A stretch of DNA of 64,000 nt from Leisingera sp. ANG-M7 (GCF_000813965.1 NZ_JWLI01000001.1:124001-188000); one strand, 5' to 3'; positions 17,733 to 27,399 are shown, numbered from the stretch's first letter. Program-made: numbers and translations. The notes: generated from the sequence alone by a model not told the origin.

Positions 17733-18473
17733 ATGAACGCAGACGACCTGGACAAAACCAAAAAAACACCTGCTTTTCAGATGGTTATTGTCCATCTGCG
17801 GAATCAGATCCGCAGCGGCAAACTGGCAGCGCATGCAGCGCTGCCTTCGGAAAGAGCCATCGCGGAACAGTTTGGCATCAGCCGGATGACCGCACGCCGC
17901 GCGCTTCTTGCAGTTGAAATGGAAGGTCTCGCCTACAGTTCCGGGCGCCGCGGCCGATTCGTGTCGCCGCAGCGCGTGGCATATGACATCAGCAAGACTG
18001 TCAGCCTCTCGGCTCTGATCGGCCAGGACGGACCCGGCCTGACGATCAAGGTGATCTCCCAGCAAATGGCCCAAGCGGATGCAGCCTTGTCCGCAAAGCT
18101 GGCCGTGCCCGAAGGAGAGGTGCTGTATAAATACATCCGGGTGTTCCTGCTTCAGGACCACCCCGCCTTTGTCGAAGAGGAATACGCCATTGCCAGCCTA
18201 TTCCCCGGCCTGTTCGACCACAACCTGCAGCAGTCGACCACGGTGCTGATGGAGCGGGAATACAACGTGCCCCCGCATTCCGGTGACATCACGATCCGGA
18301 TGCGCGCATTGAATGAACAGGAAGCGGGATTACTGAACCTGCCAACCTACAATGCCGGCATCGAGCTTGAGCAGGTGATTTACGGGCCGGATGGCAAGCC
18401 GTTCTGCTTCGGCCGCCAGATTTGGCGCGGCGAGCTCGCGGAGTTCACCGCGCATGCCATCGTCAGGAGGTGA
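17733..18473 (+). CDS. GntR-family regulator, HutC subfamily (UTRA domain)
   Basis: 246 aa. The winged helix ('LPSERAIAEQFGISRMTARR', about 37-56) is followed by a UTRA ligand-binding domain that ends 'FCFGRQIWRGELAEFTAH'. No strong ribosome-binding site is visible before the ATG at 17733, but nearby ATGs are in other frames. It is divergent from the EutA-M24-dehydrogenase operon and probably represses it through the paired palindromes. Confidence 0.9.
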   Translation: MNADDLDKTKKTPAFQMVIVHLRNQIRSGKLAAHAALPSERAIAEQFGISRMTARRALLAVEMEGLAYSSGRRGRFVSPQRVAYDISKTVSLSALIGQDGPGLTIKVISQQMAQADAALSAKLAVPEGEVLYKYIRVFLLQDHPAFVEEEYAIASLFPGLFDHNLQQSTTVLMEREYNVPPHSGDITIRMRALNEQEAGLLNLPTYNAGIELEQVIYGPDGKPFCFGRQIWRGELAEFTAHAIVRR

Positions 18474-18837
18474 TTTTCAGTCTTGAAAGTGCTTCTGAAT
18501 GGCAGTTCTTCGAACTGCATGCGTCCCACACGGCGCGCTTCCACCTAAAGAAAGCCTGCGTGCAGATGGTGTTCGCTGCAAGCTGCATGACGGTCAATGA
18601 CCACCTTCGCAGATCTCGGGGAATGTTTCGCGTTTGCGGAGAGAGACCAGTTCCTACCTAACCTGCCTTCATCCTCGCAAGCGCAGTAAGAATTGCACAC
18701 CTGCAGTGACGGGCAGGATTGTCTCGTCCTGCGTGATTTCACTGACTGTCAAATATCGCAGTCGCGGTGAAAATCCGCAATGATGGGCCGCACCACGGCG
18801 GCGGCAGATAATGGCTAATGTCCGGTCAGGACCGGAG
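18474..18837. other. 364-bp intergenic stretch between convergent genes
   Basis: The stretch separates the gntR stop and the 3' end of the broken DUF6880 gene. Open frames are short and unlike proteins. I see no clear terminator; only a weak 6-bp stem (GCAGGA/TCCTGC) near 18715. Confidence 0.5.
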
Positions 18838-20387
18838 TTACAAATCGACCAAGCACCAAAACCCATGTTCTCGACCGTGTTCCGTCCTGAGCATCTCGAG
18901 GAACTGCGCGTGGGAGAGGTGGACACCATAATCCGTGATGGCCGCATCGCAGGACCGGCATTCGGCCAGATGGCGCGCCGCGTGGCAGTAGCGCGTGGAT
19001 TTTCCGCCGGTCTGCGTGTCCAGCACCATGGCACGGCGCATCAGTGTGGCGGCAAGCGGGTGCTCAGCCTCGACGGCGTCTGCCGCGCTCATGAAGGTGT
19101 GATAGGGATCCTCGTTCAATTCCTCGGCCCGCGCCACTGCGATCCGCGTCGCGCGGCCGAAAGATGGCCTGTTCATCAGCAAACTGATCGCCGCACCCAA
19201 ATGCGGATAGGCCTCGGCAAAGTCCAGGGCAGCCTCTTCTGCCTCAATGCCGCCGAAATCAGGAAGCAATTTCAGATACTTTCGAAAGCAAGGCGCACTG
19301 AGGGTCTGCGCGAAGGCCCTCCGCAGATGCGCCGTCAACTCCTCCGTCTCGCCCTGTTTTCGAGGTATTCTTCATAGACCGCGTCGAGATCCTAACGGAA
19401 CATTCGGATTGACTTAAAATCCTCGGCGGTGCGGGCACGGGTAACGATGTCGAACGCCTCGTCAACGCGCCCCGCATCCAGCATTCTGCACTCGACGTCG
19501 GAGCCGATGGTGCCATAGGTCAGCTGTTCGTCGGAATAGCGTGCCATGCAGGCATCCACATCCCCTTGGGCGTCAGCCGCATCCGCAAGGATGGTCGACC
19601 GCGTCACCTGCTTGTTGCGCCGCACGCTGTCTTCGGCGGAAGAAATGTGGCCGTAGCCCCGGTATTGCTCGAGTTCCTGTTCGGTCGGCGGGGTGACCAC
19701 CCATACTTGCATGATCTGCTTGAGATGCTCGAGCCTCTCCTGCCCCAGCACCTCCACCGTCGCGGGGATGAACCCGTCGAACTCGCCGTAGCCCGCATTG
19801 GCGAAAGCGTCGAGAACGCGCTCCTGCAGGGCGGTGCGGTCCTGGGAAACGGTGGGCGATAGTTTTGCGATCAGGTCCACCGCCTCACTCATGACGCCGC
19901 CAATCGGGCCATTGCTATCATCCGTGCGTTCGTGGACCGAGGGGGCCAGGTGCAGGAATGACCAGAGCAGTTCAAACGCTTCGTTCGGGTCATCGGGGGC
20001 GATGGTTTTTTCGATCATTGCCAGGAGCCCCTCCAGATCCTTGACCAGCGCCCTTTGCTTGCGCCAGTCGACGAAGCTGGTTGCGCGGCGCAAAGAAGCA
20101 AAGCGTTTGCGGAGATCAGCGGCAACTTCCTTAGGACCTTGGACGGCACTGAGCTCCATTCGCGCGCGGCGCTGTAGAGCGGCGCTTCCCTGGACAAGAC
20201 CCATGACCAGTGCGGCGTGCTTCTCCGCGGACAATGTCGTACAGGTCTTGCTGCCGCAAGCACCAAAAGCCGCTTCCAGGAAGCTGCCCGAAACTATGGA
20301 ACCGCTTCTATGGGCCGGTTGCGCAGGAGGGGCTGGCAGGTTGATGGAACTGCTCGCAGTGACACCGAATGGCCTATTCGAGCCCAT
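18838..20387 (-). pseudogene. DUF6880 family protein, disrupted by a stop and a frameshift
   Basis: Two open pieces on the same strand join into one protein of about 500 aa. The upstream piece (20387 to 19392) carries the family's N-terminal region ('SFVDWRKQRALVKDLEGL') and ends 'IRMFR' at a TAG, probably once a Trp codon. Beyond it the same frame reads 'DLDAVYEEYLE', then the frame shifts near 19355, where GAAAACAGG seems to have lost one A, and continues as 'GETEELTAHLRRAFAQTL' to 18838. The first ~50 residues also look irregular. The family function is unknown. Two separate lesions argue for real decay rather than a sequencing slip. Confidence 0.75.
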
Positions 20388-20433
20388 TGAAGCTCATAAT
20401 TGCCTTACTGCAGCAATAAAACTGCTGACCAAC

Positions 20434-21858
20434 TCAGGGAACACCGGCAGCACAAAGACGATAAGCTTCAATGATCTCGGATGACAAAAGATCAGCATCC
20501 TCTTCCCTCATACCGTAACCGATAACAGAGGCTCGAATGATCTTCCGGCCCGCCCATTCGCCGTGGGTGGGGTATACCTTTCCATTGTCTTGAATGCGCT
20601 GCAGGACCCGCATGGTCAGATCGTCGCCATCCGGCCCCTCGCCGCAGCAGATTGCGACCTGGTTGCTGTGGATCTGGTTCAGAACTGTCAGGCCGGGCTC
20701 GTTCGAAACCGTTCGGGCAACGCGCTGCGCCAGGCGGCAGTGGCGTGCTACCATTTCACAAACGCCTGCCCGCCCGAGGTGCTGAAGTATCGCATAGCTC
20801 GGGACACCCCTTGCACGCCGGGATAGCTCCGGCGTTGAATCACTTGGCTCCCAATGCTCTGTTGTATCCGGAAGATAGGCACCCCGGGCAGACATCGATG
20901 CAACAAGCGGCGCCCGGTCGCGCACGATGACCATGCCTGCATCGAATGGCGCGTTGAGCCACTTGTGCAGGTCAATCGCCCAACTGTCTGCTTCAGCAAC
21001 CCCCTCCAACCGGTTTGCCAATTCTGGCACGGCGGCGAGCCAGAGCCCAAAGGCGCCATCCACATGAACCCAGCCGTTCCGCTCGCGCACCATTGGGATT
21101 AGCTCGGCAAACGAGTCGAAGGCGCCGGTGTTTATTTGACCTGCCTGCAGGATGACAAGCGGCGAGCTGCTGCAGCTGTCCAAGGCAGCCCGGAACGCAT
21201 CCGGCTTTATCCTCCCTTCGCCGTCCGCTGCGACGATGTTTGTCCGGCCCGCGCCAAAGCCAGCATAGCGCAGGGCAGCGAATGGGGCGGAATGCGCATC
21301 CTGCCCGATCAAAACGGGAATCTCGGGTGCCGAAAACAGCCCGTCAGCTTCAACATCCCACCCCTTGGCAGCCAGCAGCGCATTGCGTGCGGCCATGACG
21401 CCAACCATGTTGGCCACTGTGCCGCCTGTGACAAGACCGGCACCGCTTTCGGAGGGCAGTGACAGCAACTCTATTACCCAGTTGCAAACAGCGCGCTCCA
21501 TTCCGGTTATTGCTGGCGTTTCAAAAGATGAGCCTGCGTTCTGCCCCCAGGCTGACACTAAAATGTCGGCAGCTACACCGACAGGATGCGACGCGCCGAG
21601 GACATATCCGAAAAAGGTCGGCCCCGCCATTTTGTGCAGACCGCCTTTAGACAGCCGCACGATATCCCCGATTACCTCACTTTCCGGAACTCCTGTTTCA
21701 GGAACAGGGCCTAGGAAGCGGCTTACAGCTTCGCCAAGTCCCAAGGCAGGTCGGGCAGGCTCATTCGGCAGCTCCTCGCGATAGGTTTTTGCCGCCTTGC
21801 AGGCTGCCTCTAAAGCTTGCGCCTGCCCTTCGCTCAAACCTTGCCGCACTCGTCCCAT
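20434..21858 (-). CDS. PLP-dependent group II decarboxylase (aromatic-L-amino-acid decarboxylase-like)
   Basis: 474 aa from the ATG at 21858 ('MGRVRQGLSEGQ'); the frame is open further upstream but that part is not protein-like. PLP-site residues are visible: K299 in 'DLHKWLN', D267 in 'HVDGAF', H189 in 'QDAHS', and 'LVTGGTVANMVG'. The family decarboxylates amino acids such as aromatic residues, diaminobutyrate or glutamate to amines; the specificity is not readable. No operon partner is adjacent, and it lies between a pseudogene and an IS fragment, so it may be part of an acquired segment. Confidence 0.85.
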   Translation of the reverse strand: MGRVRQGLSEGQAQALEAACKAAKTYREELPNEPARPALGLGEAVSRFLGPVPETGVPESEVIGDIVRLSKGGLHKMAGPTFFGYVLGASHPVGVAADILVSAWGQNAGSSFETPAITGMERAVCNWVIELLSLPSESGAGLVTGGTVANMVGVMAARNALLAAKGWDVEADGLFSAPEIPVLIGQDAHSAPFAALRYAGFGAGRTNIVAADGEGRIKPDAFRAALDSCSSSPLVILQAGQINTGAFDSFAELIPMVRERNGWVHVDGAFGLWLAAVPELANRLEGVAEADSWAIDLHKWLNAPFDAGMVIVRDRAPLVASMSARGAYLPDTTEHWEPSDSTPELSRRARGVPSYAILQHLGRAGVCEMVARHCRLAQRVARTVSNEPGLTVLNQIHSNQVAICCGEGPDGDDLTMRVLQRIQDNGKVYPTHGEWAGRKIIRASVIGYGMREEDADLLSSEIIEAYRLCAAGVP

Positions 21859-22152
21859 CACAAAACCCGCTACCAGAAAACTACGCGTGGAAAGGTAGCA
21901 TGGATTGTTCTGAAATGCCTTGGAGTACGTGCAGCCAAAGAGCGTTTCTTGCGGGCCGAGGCATTGACTGGATAGAAATGCTGCACCTGATTGCGAACGG
22001 CCGCATTGGGGAGGCCGCACTGCGGTGACTGGAACCCTGCAAAAAGGCAGGTAAGGGCCGTCTGCGTCTCTCCCCACAGGCGCAAAGCGGGCTTTCGCTG
22101 CAGGCGCGACCAATCACCGTCAAGAGGAACATGCAGTCCTTCGCTAGTCTAC

Positions 22153-22335
22153 TCAAAATAGCAGTCCGTGCGTCTTGTCCGTCACCACTTCCGTATCGCA
22201 GTGCATCGTGATCCACTTGTTCAGCGTCGATACGCCAACACCCAAATCAGACGCCACCTGTTTGCCTGTGAGACCGCTGGTCAGCGCGATCCGTACTGCA
22301 TCAGGGCGGAATTCGTCCGTCCATTTCGTTCCCAT
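22153..22335 (-). mobile_element. Truncated IS3-type transposase OrfA fragment
   Basis: From the ATG at 22335 the frame reads 'MGTKWTDEFRPDAVRIALTS', then 'GVSTLNKWI', the helix-turn-helix start of IS3-family OrfA. A purine-rich AGGAGAC lies upstream. After about 50 residues similarity to OrfA stops and the frame ends in 'THGLLF'. No OrfB is present and no terminal repeats could be paired, so this is a dead remnant. Confidence 0.75.
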
Positions 22336-23744
22336 AGCTCGTCTCCTTTGCTTCAATACATACTATCAAAGGAGCGGCATCAAACCGCGACACGTCCAGC
22401 TTGATCAGAACATGCCGGAACCGCACAGGACGGCCTGCCCGCCCCTTGTGGCCTCTGTATTGGACGCCCCTGAGTTGCCCCATAAGCAAAGCCAGGGCAG
22501 CTCCGCTGGTTGTTGCGGGTTTTATAGCCCCAAAGTAATATTGCGACATGGTTTCCTCCCGATTGGAGCAGTGCTAATGCGCCCGCCCGTATCCCTTGGC
22601 GACCCTAACAAAAGCGCAGGCAATATCTGCCCCGCTGAATCGACGATCTACTGATGAACCCTGAACGGGTCGCACTTGATCGCACTGATCGTGCACCCGT
22701 GGGCAGTTCCTGACCGTTTGCCGCAACGGCCGGTGTCGCCCGGAACAGAGGGTCAAACGACACGTAGAGACCTCCGGCGGAGCACGCCGCCGCACCTCCG
22801 ACCAGTGCCGCCAGCCCAAGGGCATGTTGCAACTGCCCTGGCCGTTGCCATCCTGGGACCATCGTAATGATTGCTCCCATGCCCTTCCCAACTCCGACCA
22901 GCGCAGTTGCTGCAACCGGCAGGCCAATAGCAGCGATGGTAGGCCCGAGGGCAACAGACAGCCCGCCAGCCAGGACAATGTTTCGCTTCACTTACGGGGA
23001 TAGCGCGGCAAACCTATGGATAGCCCCGCTGACGTGCTCCTTCAACGGCACCAAGAACGGGACAATTTCTTTGCCCAGCTCCTCATTTACGTCGCCAAAT
23101 GCATTTGGAATGCTGGCGCCAAGCGCAACGTCAGAACCACCCCGCGATGGATGCACAGGTGCCAGTTGCCTCTATGCCCGCAGCCGAAACCGCTGGTTTC
23201 GTCAGCCGTGAAGGCATAGATGATCTCGGTCCCGGCTACATCGCGCATGGCAAGATCGCCGGCCCCCGGCAGGCGCAGGACCCTGGGCCTGTCAGGTTAA
23301 TCCTTTCCGTCCCGCGGGGAATGACAAATTGGTGGACGACCGGGCCTTCCAGGCCACGGAGGAAGCTGGTGAACGGACCAATCGGAGGCATGCAGGAACT
23401 CCCAGGCAGGTTTCGCTTCAAGGCTGCTTCCCCTGTGTCAGAGAGTTACAGACAAACATCCGGAAAACCGGGCGTGCGCGGTTCAGGCCTGCGGCGCAAC
23501 ATCCTGCAGCCAGCCACGGGAGCGCAGCCTAGTGCGTCCGGTCAGGAGGCACCAAACCATAGAAACTTACAGGATCATGCCATTCTCAGGCCGCCTTCAC
23601 CCGGCTGTAAGCTTTTAGCTTTCATAATCCCCGCCGTCCGGTAGGGTGGCTTCAGAGCAGGGCAAATTACTTGTTCCGTAGCGATTTCGATACTGTTTTC
23701 AGGCGCCGCCCCCGCCGCAAGATTATTCAAGAGGCACCAGAAAT
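22336..23744. other. 1.4-kb region with no gene I can support
   Basis: Both strands have open frames but none looks like a known protein. A minus-strand frame at 22605-22991 begins with a GTG and an alanine/glycine-rich hydrophobic stretch ('LSVALGPTIAAIGLPVAATA'), so it could be the remains of a membrane protein gene. A plus-strand frame at 23099-23644 has shadow-like composition. The neighbouring IS fragment and pseudogene make decayed acquired DNA the likeliest explanation. Confidence 0.4.
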
Positions 23745-24929
23745 ATGGCGACAGAAAAGCTCACCATCATCAAAGCTGACGTTAAAAATGAGGTCACCAA
23801 AAAGGTGAAGCCAAAATTTGTTCAGCTCGGCAACATGAACTTTGCCGCAACCGTCGAGGTCGACAAGAGCGTTGCCAAGGAACTCGACACCGACGCCCGC
23901 TTTGTCGCCAAGCTGTATGACGATGCCACCAAAGAATACAAAAAGCTGCTGAACGAATGCTGCCTTCGGGTGGATGCCGCGAACAACCTAGGCTCGGTGA
24001 TGCCGCTGAGCGACAAGGAATGCAAAGAGCTGGACGCCGACATCAAGAAGATCTTTGCCACATATGAAAAGTCGATTGAGCAAGTTGCGACCAAGCATTT
24101 CGACAAATGGAAACAGGCCAACAAGGACCGCAAGAAATACCGCATCAAGGTGGTGAGCGCGATCGTGCTTGGCAGCGCTGCCGCCATCGGCTCCACCGCG
24201 TCGCTTGCGGCGGGCGCCGTGACCGGTGGCGTCTCCATTGCCGCCAGCATCTATGGCATTGCGCAAAGCATCGTTTCAGTTGCGCGTGCGGTGCAAAAAG
24301 TGACGTCCGACATCGTCAAGATCCATGGCGAGCTTGAGAAGGCGCTGAAGCAACTGGTTTCTGCCTATGAGAAGCAATCCAAGGCCAAGGTGAAAGCCAA
24401 GGAGATTGGCAAGGAATTTCTGGCCGATTTCCTGATGATCGAAACCGCGGGCTTCAACCGGGTCGACAAGCATTTGGAAACCTACAAAGCCAAGCTCAAG
24501 AACATAGATCTGGAAATCGCCGCCCTGGGCAAGGAACTGAACAAGCTGCTGGACAAACAAGGCAAGCTCGACAAGGAAATCGAGAAGAAGCTGGGCAAGA
24601 TGGCCAAAGACCGGGGCTACAAGAGCAAGAAGCTGGACGGGCTGTTTGCCGCAATGGAGGCTGCCCGTAAGGAAACAGCCAAGCTGATCAAGAGCATCGA
24701 GGCCTATCACGTCAGCATCAAGCCGGCCGAGAAGTTCCGCGACAACTCGCAAAAAGCCGTCGACGCCCTGCGCCACAAGGATCCGGTATGGGCAAAATGG
24801 GTTATCTGGGTTGGCAGCCTGGGCCTCAGCACTACGGTCACCAGCATAGCCTCCGGCGGAGAAAACCTGGTCAAGGCTGCCTCTGCCATCGAAACCGGGT
24901 TCAATACCCTGTCCAAAGAGTTTGCGTGA
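23745..24929 (+). CDS. Unrecognised lysine-rich helical protein with a long hydrophobic segment
   Basis: 394 aa with clear coding character (many AAG/AAA Lys codons, no Pro-rich noise). I do not recognise a family. There is no signal peptide. Residues 1-135 are charged helix; 136-181 are a long Ala/Gly/Ser/Ile hydrophobic stretch that could form a membrane hairpin; 188-330 are strongly heptad-like, Lys/Glu-rich coiled coil; 349-370 are weakly hydrophobic. This layout (cytosolic start, helical bundle, hydrophobic hairpin) resembles ClyA-type and YaxA/HBL alpha pore-forming proteins, but that is structural analogy only. Upstream, AAGAGGCACC offers a weak ribosome site. It stands alone. Confidence 0.7.
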   Translation: MATEKLTIIKADVKNEVTKKVKPKFVQLGNMNFAATVEVDKSVAKELDTDARFVAKLYDDATKEYKKLLNECCLRVDAANNLGSVMPLSDKECKELDADIKKIFATYEKSIEQVATKHFDKWKQANKDRKKYRIKVVSAIVLGSAAAIGSTASLAAGAVTGGVSIAASIYGIAQSIVSVARAVQKVTSDIVKIHGELEKALKQLVSAYEKQSKAKVKAKEIGKEFLADFLMIETAGFNRVDKHLETYKAKLKNIDLEIAALGKELNKLLDKQGKLDKEIEKKLGKMAKDRGYKSKKLDGLFAAMEAARKETAKLIKSIEAYHVSIKPAEKFRDNSQKAVDALRHKDPVWAKWVIWVGSLGLSTTVTSIASGGENLVKAASAIETGFNTLSKEFA

Positions 24930-24970
24930 CGGCCGGCTGAGCAGCAAGCCCGGATCCGTGCACCCGTAGA

Positions 24971-24995
24971 TTGGCAGCCCTTGCAGGGCTGCCAA
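24971..24995. terminator. Hairpin between convergent genes
   Basis: TTGGCAGCCCT, loop TGC, AGGGCTGCCAA: a perfect 11-bp stem between the helical protein gene and the histidine kinase 3' end. There is no T-run on either side, so it may act with Rho or only protect mRNA ends. Confidence 0.5.
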
Positions 24996-25016
24996 TGCGC
25001 TTTGACCCTCGCGCTG

Positions 25017-26336
25017 TCAGCGGGCGATAACAATATCCGCTTTCAACCCGCCCAGCTCCGCGCTTTCCCCCAACCGCAGGGTGCCGCCATGAGCACGCGC
25101 GGTATCGGCGACAATTGCCAGCCCCAGCCCGACGCCGGATCCACGGTTCTGATTACGGGCCGGATCCAGACGGGTGAAGGGGCGCACTGCGTCGCCGCGC
25201 TGTTCAGCCGGAATGCCCGGTCCGTCATCTTCAACCCGGATCCGCATCGACTTGTCTGTCATCGCAACGGAAACCCGCGCCCGAGTGCCATAGCGCACAG
25301 CATTGGAAATCAGGTTTGCAACCGCGCGGCGCATTGGCTGTCGGCGCAGCATGACCTGCCCCTCGCCGGACATTTCACCCAGCGTCACCTGCTGCTCCTG
25401 CCGCTGCCAGTCACTGATGATATCGCGAACCAGCTCTTGCGGGTCCACCGGCTCCGGCTCGCTGACAGCGGCGCCGCGGGAGAAGTCCAGGAACGCATCA
25501 AGCAGCGCCTGCATTTCATCAACATCACGCAGCATCGGCGCCGCATCCTCCTCGTCCAGCATCGCCAGCTCCAGCTTCATCCGGGTCAGCGGCGTGCGCA
25601 GATCGTGGCTGACCCCCGACAGCATCAGCGTGCGCTGTTCGATTTGCCGTTCGATCCGCGCACGCATATCCAGAAAGGCGCTGCCCGCCGCCCGCACCTC
25701 TGTTGCACCGGATGGCGAATACGGAACCGCGCGCCCGCGGCCGAAGGCCTCTGCCGCGTTGGCCAGCCGCTTGATCGGCCGCAGCTGGTTTCGCATGTAG
25801 AGAAAGGAGATCATCATCATGAAAAAGCCGAATAGCAGCATGGTGACAATCAGCTGGTGCGGCGCCGCGGCAGTCAGCCTGCGGCGGTCAAAGCTTAGCT
25901 CCACCAGCCCATGCGCGGAACCAAAATAGACCTGCACCATCCGGTCAGGCAGGAACCGTGCCGCCAGGAATCCCGGAAAGTTCTTTTCCATTTCCTCGCG
26001 CACCACACGGCCAGAGAATTCGATCAGGCTGAACTCATCTTCCGGCAGCGCTGCGCCAGGCGGCAGAAACCGCGCCTGCATCTGCAGCGGCTGCAGCACC
26101 GGTGCAATCTGTGCCAGCGCCGCTTCCTGATCCGGCGCGGCATCCGCGATTTGGCGCAGCAGCTCCATCTCGCGCTGAATGGTCGCCGTCATCTGCACCG
26201 TCACATCCTCAAGGTCGCGCTTGATGAACACAACAGAGATCACGATTTGCAGCGCCACGATCGGCACCACCAGGATCAGGGCCGCCCGGGCGTAAAGGCT
26301 GCGCGGCATATATCGTTTGAGCCATTGGAAGAACAT
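25017..26336 (-). CDS. EnvZ-like HAMP sensor histidine kinase
   Basis: 439 aa inner-membrane kinase. TM helices lie at about 17-39 and 160-183 around a ~120-residue periplasmic domain, followed by HAMP, HisKA with phospho-acceptor H244 ('SGVSHDLRTPL'), and an HATPase domain with N box ('NLISNAVRYG'), G1 ('DDGPGIP') and G2 ('GVGLGLAIV'). The architecture is that of EnvZ. No response regulator is adjacent on either side in this window, so its partner is unknown. It is divergent from the metallo-beta-lactamase-fold gene. Confidence 0.9.
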   Translation of the reverse strand: MFFQWLKRYMPRSLYARAALILVVPIVALQIVISVVFIKRDLEDVTVQMTATIQREMELLRQIADAAPDQEAALAQIAPVLQPLQMQARFLPPGAALPEDEFSLIEFSGRVVREEMEKNFPGFLAARFLPDRMVQVYFGSAHGLVELSFDRRRLTAAAPHQLIVTMLLFGFFMMMISFLYMRNQLRPIKRLANAAEAFGRGRAVPYSPSGATEVRAAGSAFLDMRARIERQIEQRTLMLSGVSHDLRTPLTRMKLELAMLDEEDAAPMLRDVDEMQALLDAFLDFSRGAAVSEPEPVDPQELVRDIISDWQRQEQQVTLGEMSGEGQVMLRRQPMRRAVANLISNAVRYGTRARVSVAMTDKSMRIRVEDDGPGIPAEQRGDAVRPFTRLDPARNQNRGSGVGLGLAIVADTARAHGGTLRLGESAELGGLKADIVIAR

Positions 26337-26409
26337 GGGCTAAGCCTATAGGGCGCCGGGGAAAGAGGGAAGATTGCCCGGACCGGGAAATCATCAATGA
26401 GGCAGGACT

Positions 26410-27327
26410 ATGCAGGCACCGGACGACTTCAACCCGCAACCCGGACTGGTAGAAGAACTGGAGCCAGGCCTGCGCCGCATTCTGGCGCCGAACCCCTCCC
26501 CCATGACCTACCGCGGCACCAACACTTATCTGCTGGGCACCGGCGGGCTTGCGGTGATCGATCCGGGGCCGGATTCGGAAGCGCATCTTGCTGCAATCCT
26601 TGCGGCGGTGCAGCCCGGACAGCAGATCACCCATATTATCGTCACCCACAGCCACCTGGATCATTCTCCGCTGGCGCGCGGTCTCAGCCAGGCCATCGGC
26701 GCGCCGGTATATGCCTTTGGCGGCTCCCAGGCAGGGCGCAGCGATGTCATGACGCGCCTGGCAGCAGACGGGCTGGCCGGCGGCGGTGAAGGCATCGACA
26801 GAGAATTCGCACCCGATGTCACGGTGGGTGACGGTGAAGTCATCCGCGGGGACGGCTGGGACCTGGAAGTGATCCACACCCCCGGCCACCTGGGCAACCA
26901 CATCGCGCTGGCGTGGAAAGATGCCTGCTTTACCGCCGATCACGTCATGGGCTGGGCCAGCTCCCTGGTGTCGCCGCCCGAAGGCGACCTGACCGATTTC
27001 ATGGCCTCTTGCCGCCGCTTGCGGCAGCGCAACTGGCGGGTTTTTCACGCCGGCCACGGCGCGCCCATTTCCGACCCGGCCGGGCGGCTCGACTGGCTGA
27101 TTGCCCACCGGGAATCGCGTGAATCCGCGATTCTGGCGGCTTTGGCGCATGCCCCGGCCACTGCCCGCAGCCTGGCAGAGCAGATCTACACCGACACCCC
27201 GCCTGCGCTCCTAAAGGCCGCTGAGCGAAATGTTTTTGCGCATCTCGTAGACCTCACAGGCCGCGGATTGACGACACCGCAGGGTACCCTGTCGGCATCG
27301 TCGGTCTTCGCGCTGAGCAACGGCTGA
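26410..27327 (+). CDS. Metallo-beta-lactamase-fold hydrolase (LACTB2-like)
   Basis: 305 aa. The zinc motif is H80-x-H82-x-D84-H85 ('THSHLDHSP'), with further ligands in 'IHTPGHLGNH' and 'FTADHVMGW'. The C-terminal third is a winged-helix-like region, as in LACTB2-type ribonuclease/hydrolase relatives. The substrate is not evident. The start at 26410 has GAGGCAGGA just upstream. Confidence 0.85.
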   Translation: MQAPDDFNPQPGLVEELEPGLRRILAPNPSPMTYRGTNTYLLGTGGLAVIDPGPDSEAHLAAILAAVQPGQQITHIIVTHSHLDHSPLARGLSQAIGAPVYAFGGSQAGRSDVMTRLAADGLAGGGEGIDREFAPDVTVGDGEVIRGDGWDLEVIHTPGHLGNHIALAWKDACFTADHVMGWASSLVSPPEGDLTDFMASCRRLRQRNWRVFHAGHGAPISDPAGRLDWLIAHRESRESAILAALAHAPATARSLAEQIYTDTPPALLKAAERNVFAHLVDLTGRGLTTPQGTLSASSVFALSNG

Positions 27328-27382
27328 CTTTTTTTTTCAAAAAAGTGCCCGCCGCCCTCTGGACGCCCCATTCCGGGAACGC

Positions 27383-27388
27383 TATACG
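27383..27388 (+). promoter_or_regulatory. Likely -10 element of the first tRNA-Asn gene
   Basis: TATACG lies 12 bases before the tRNA. The same hexamer sits at the same distance before the second tRNA-Asn (28460-28465), within a longer similar stretch that also shares CTCTGGACGC and a CGGGAA block. Confidence 0.5.
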
Positions 27389-27399
27389 GCACGAACCGT

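Noticed and set aside
22605-22991. 128-codon minus-strand frame with a hydrophobic start
   Set aside because: The second half is low-quality sequence and no ribosome site or homologous motif was seen; kept only as a possible remnant in the region note.
23099-23644. 181-codon plus-strand frame
   Set aside because: Composition and lack of any secondary-structure or domain pattern suggest chance.
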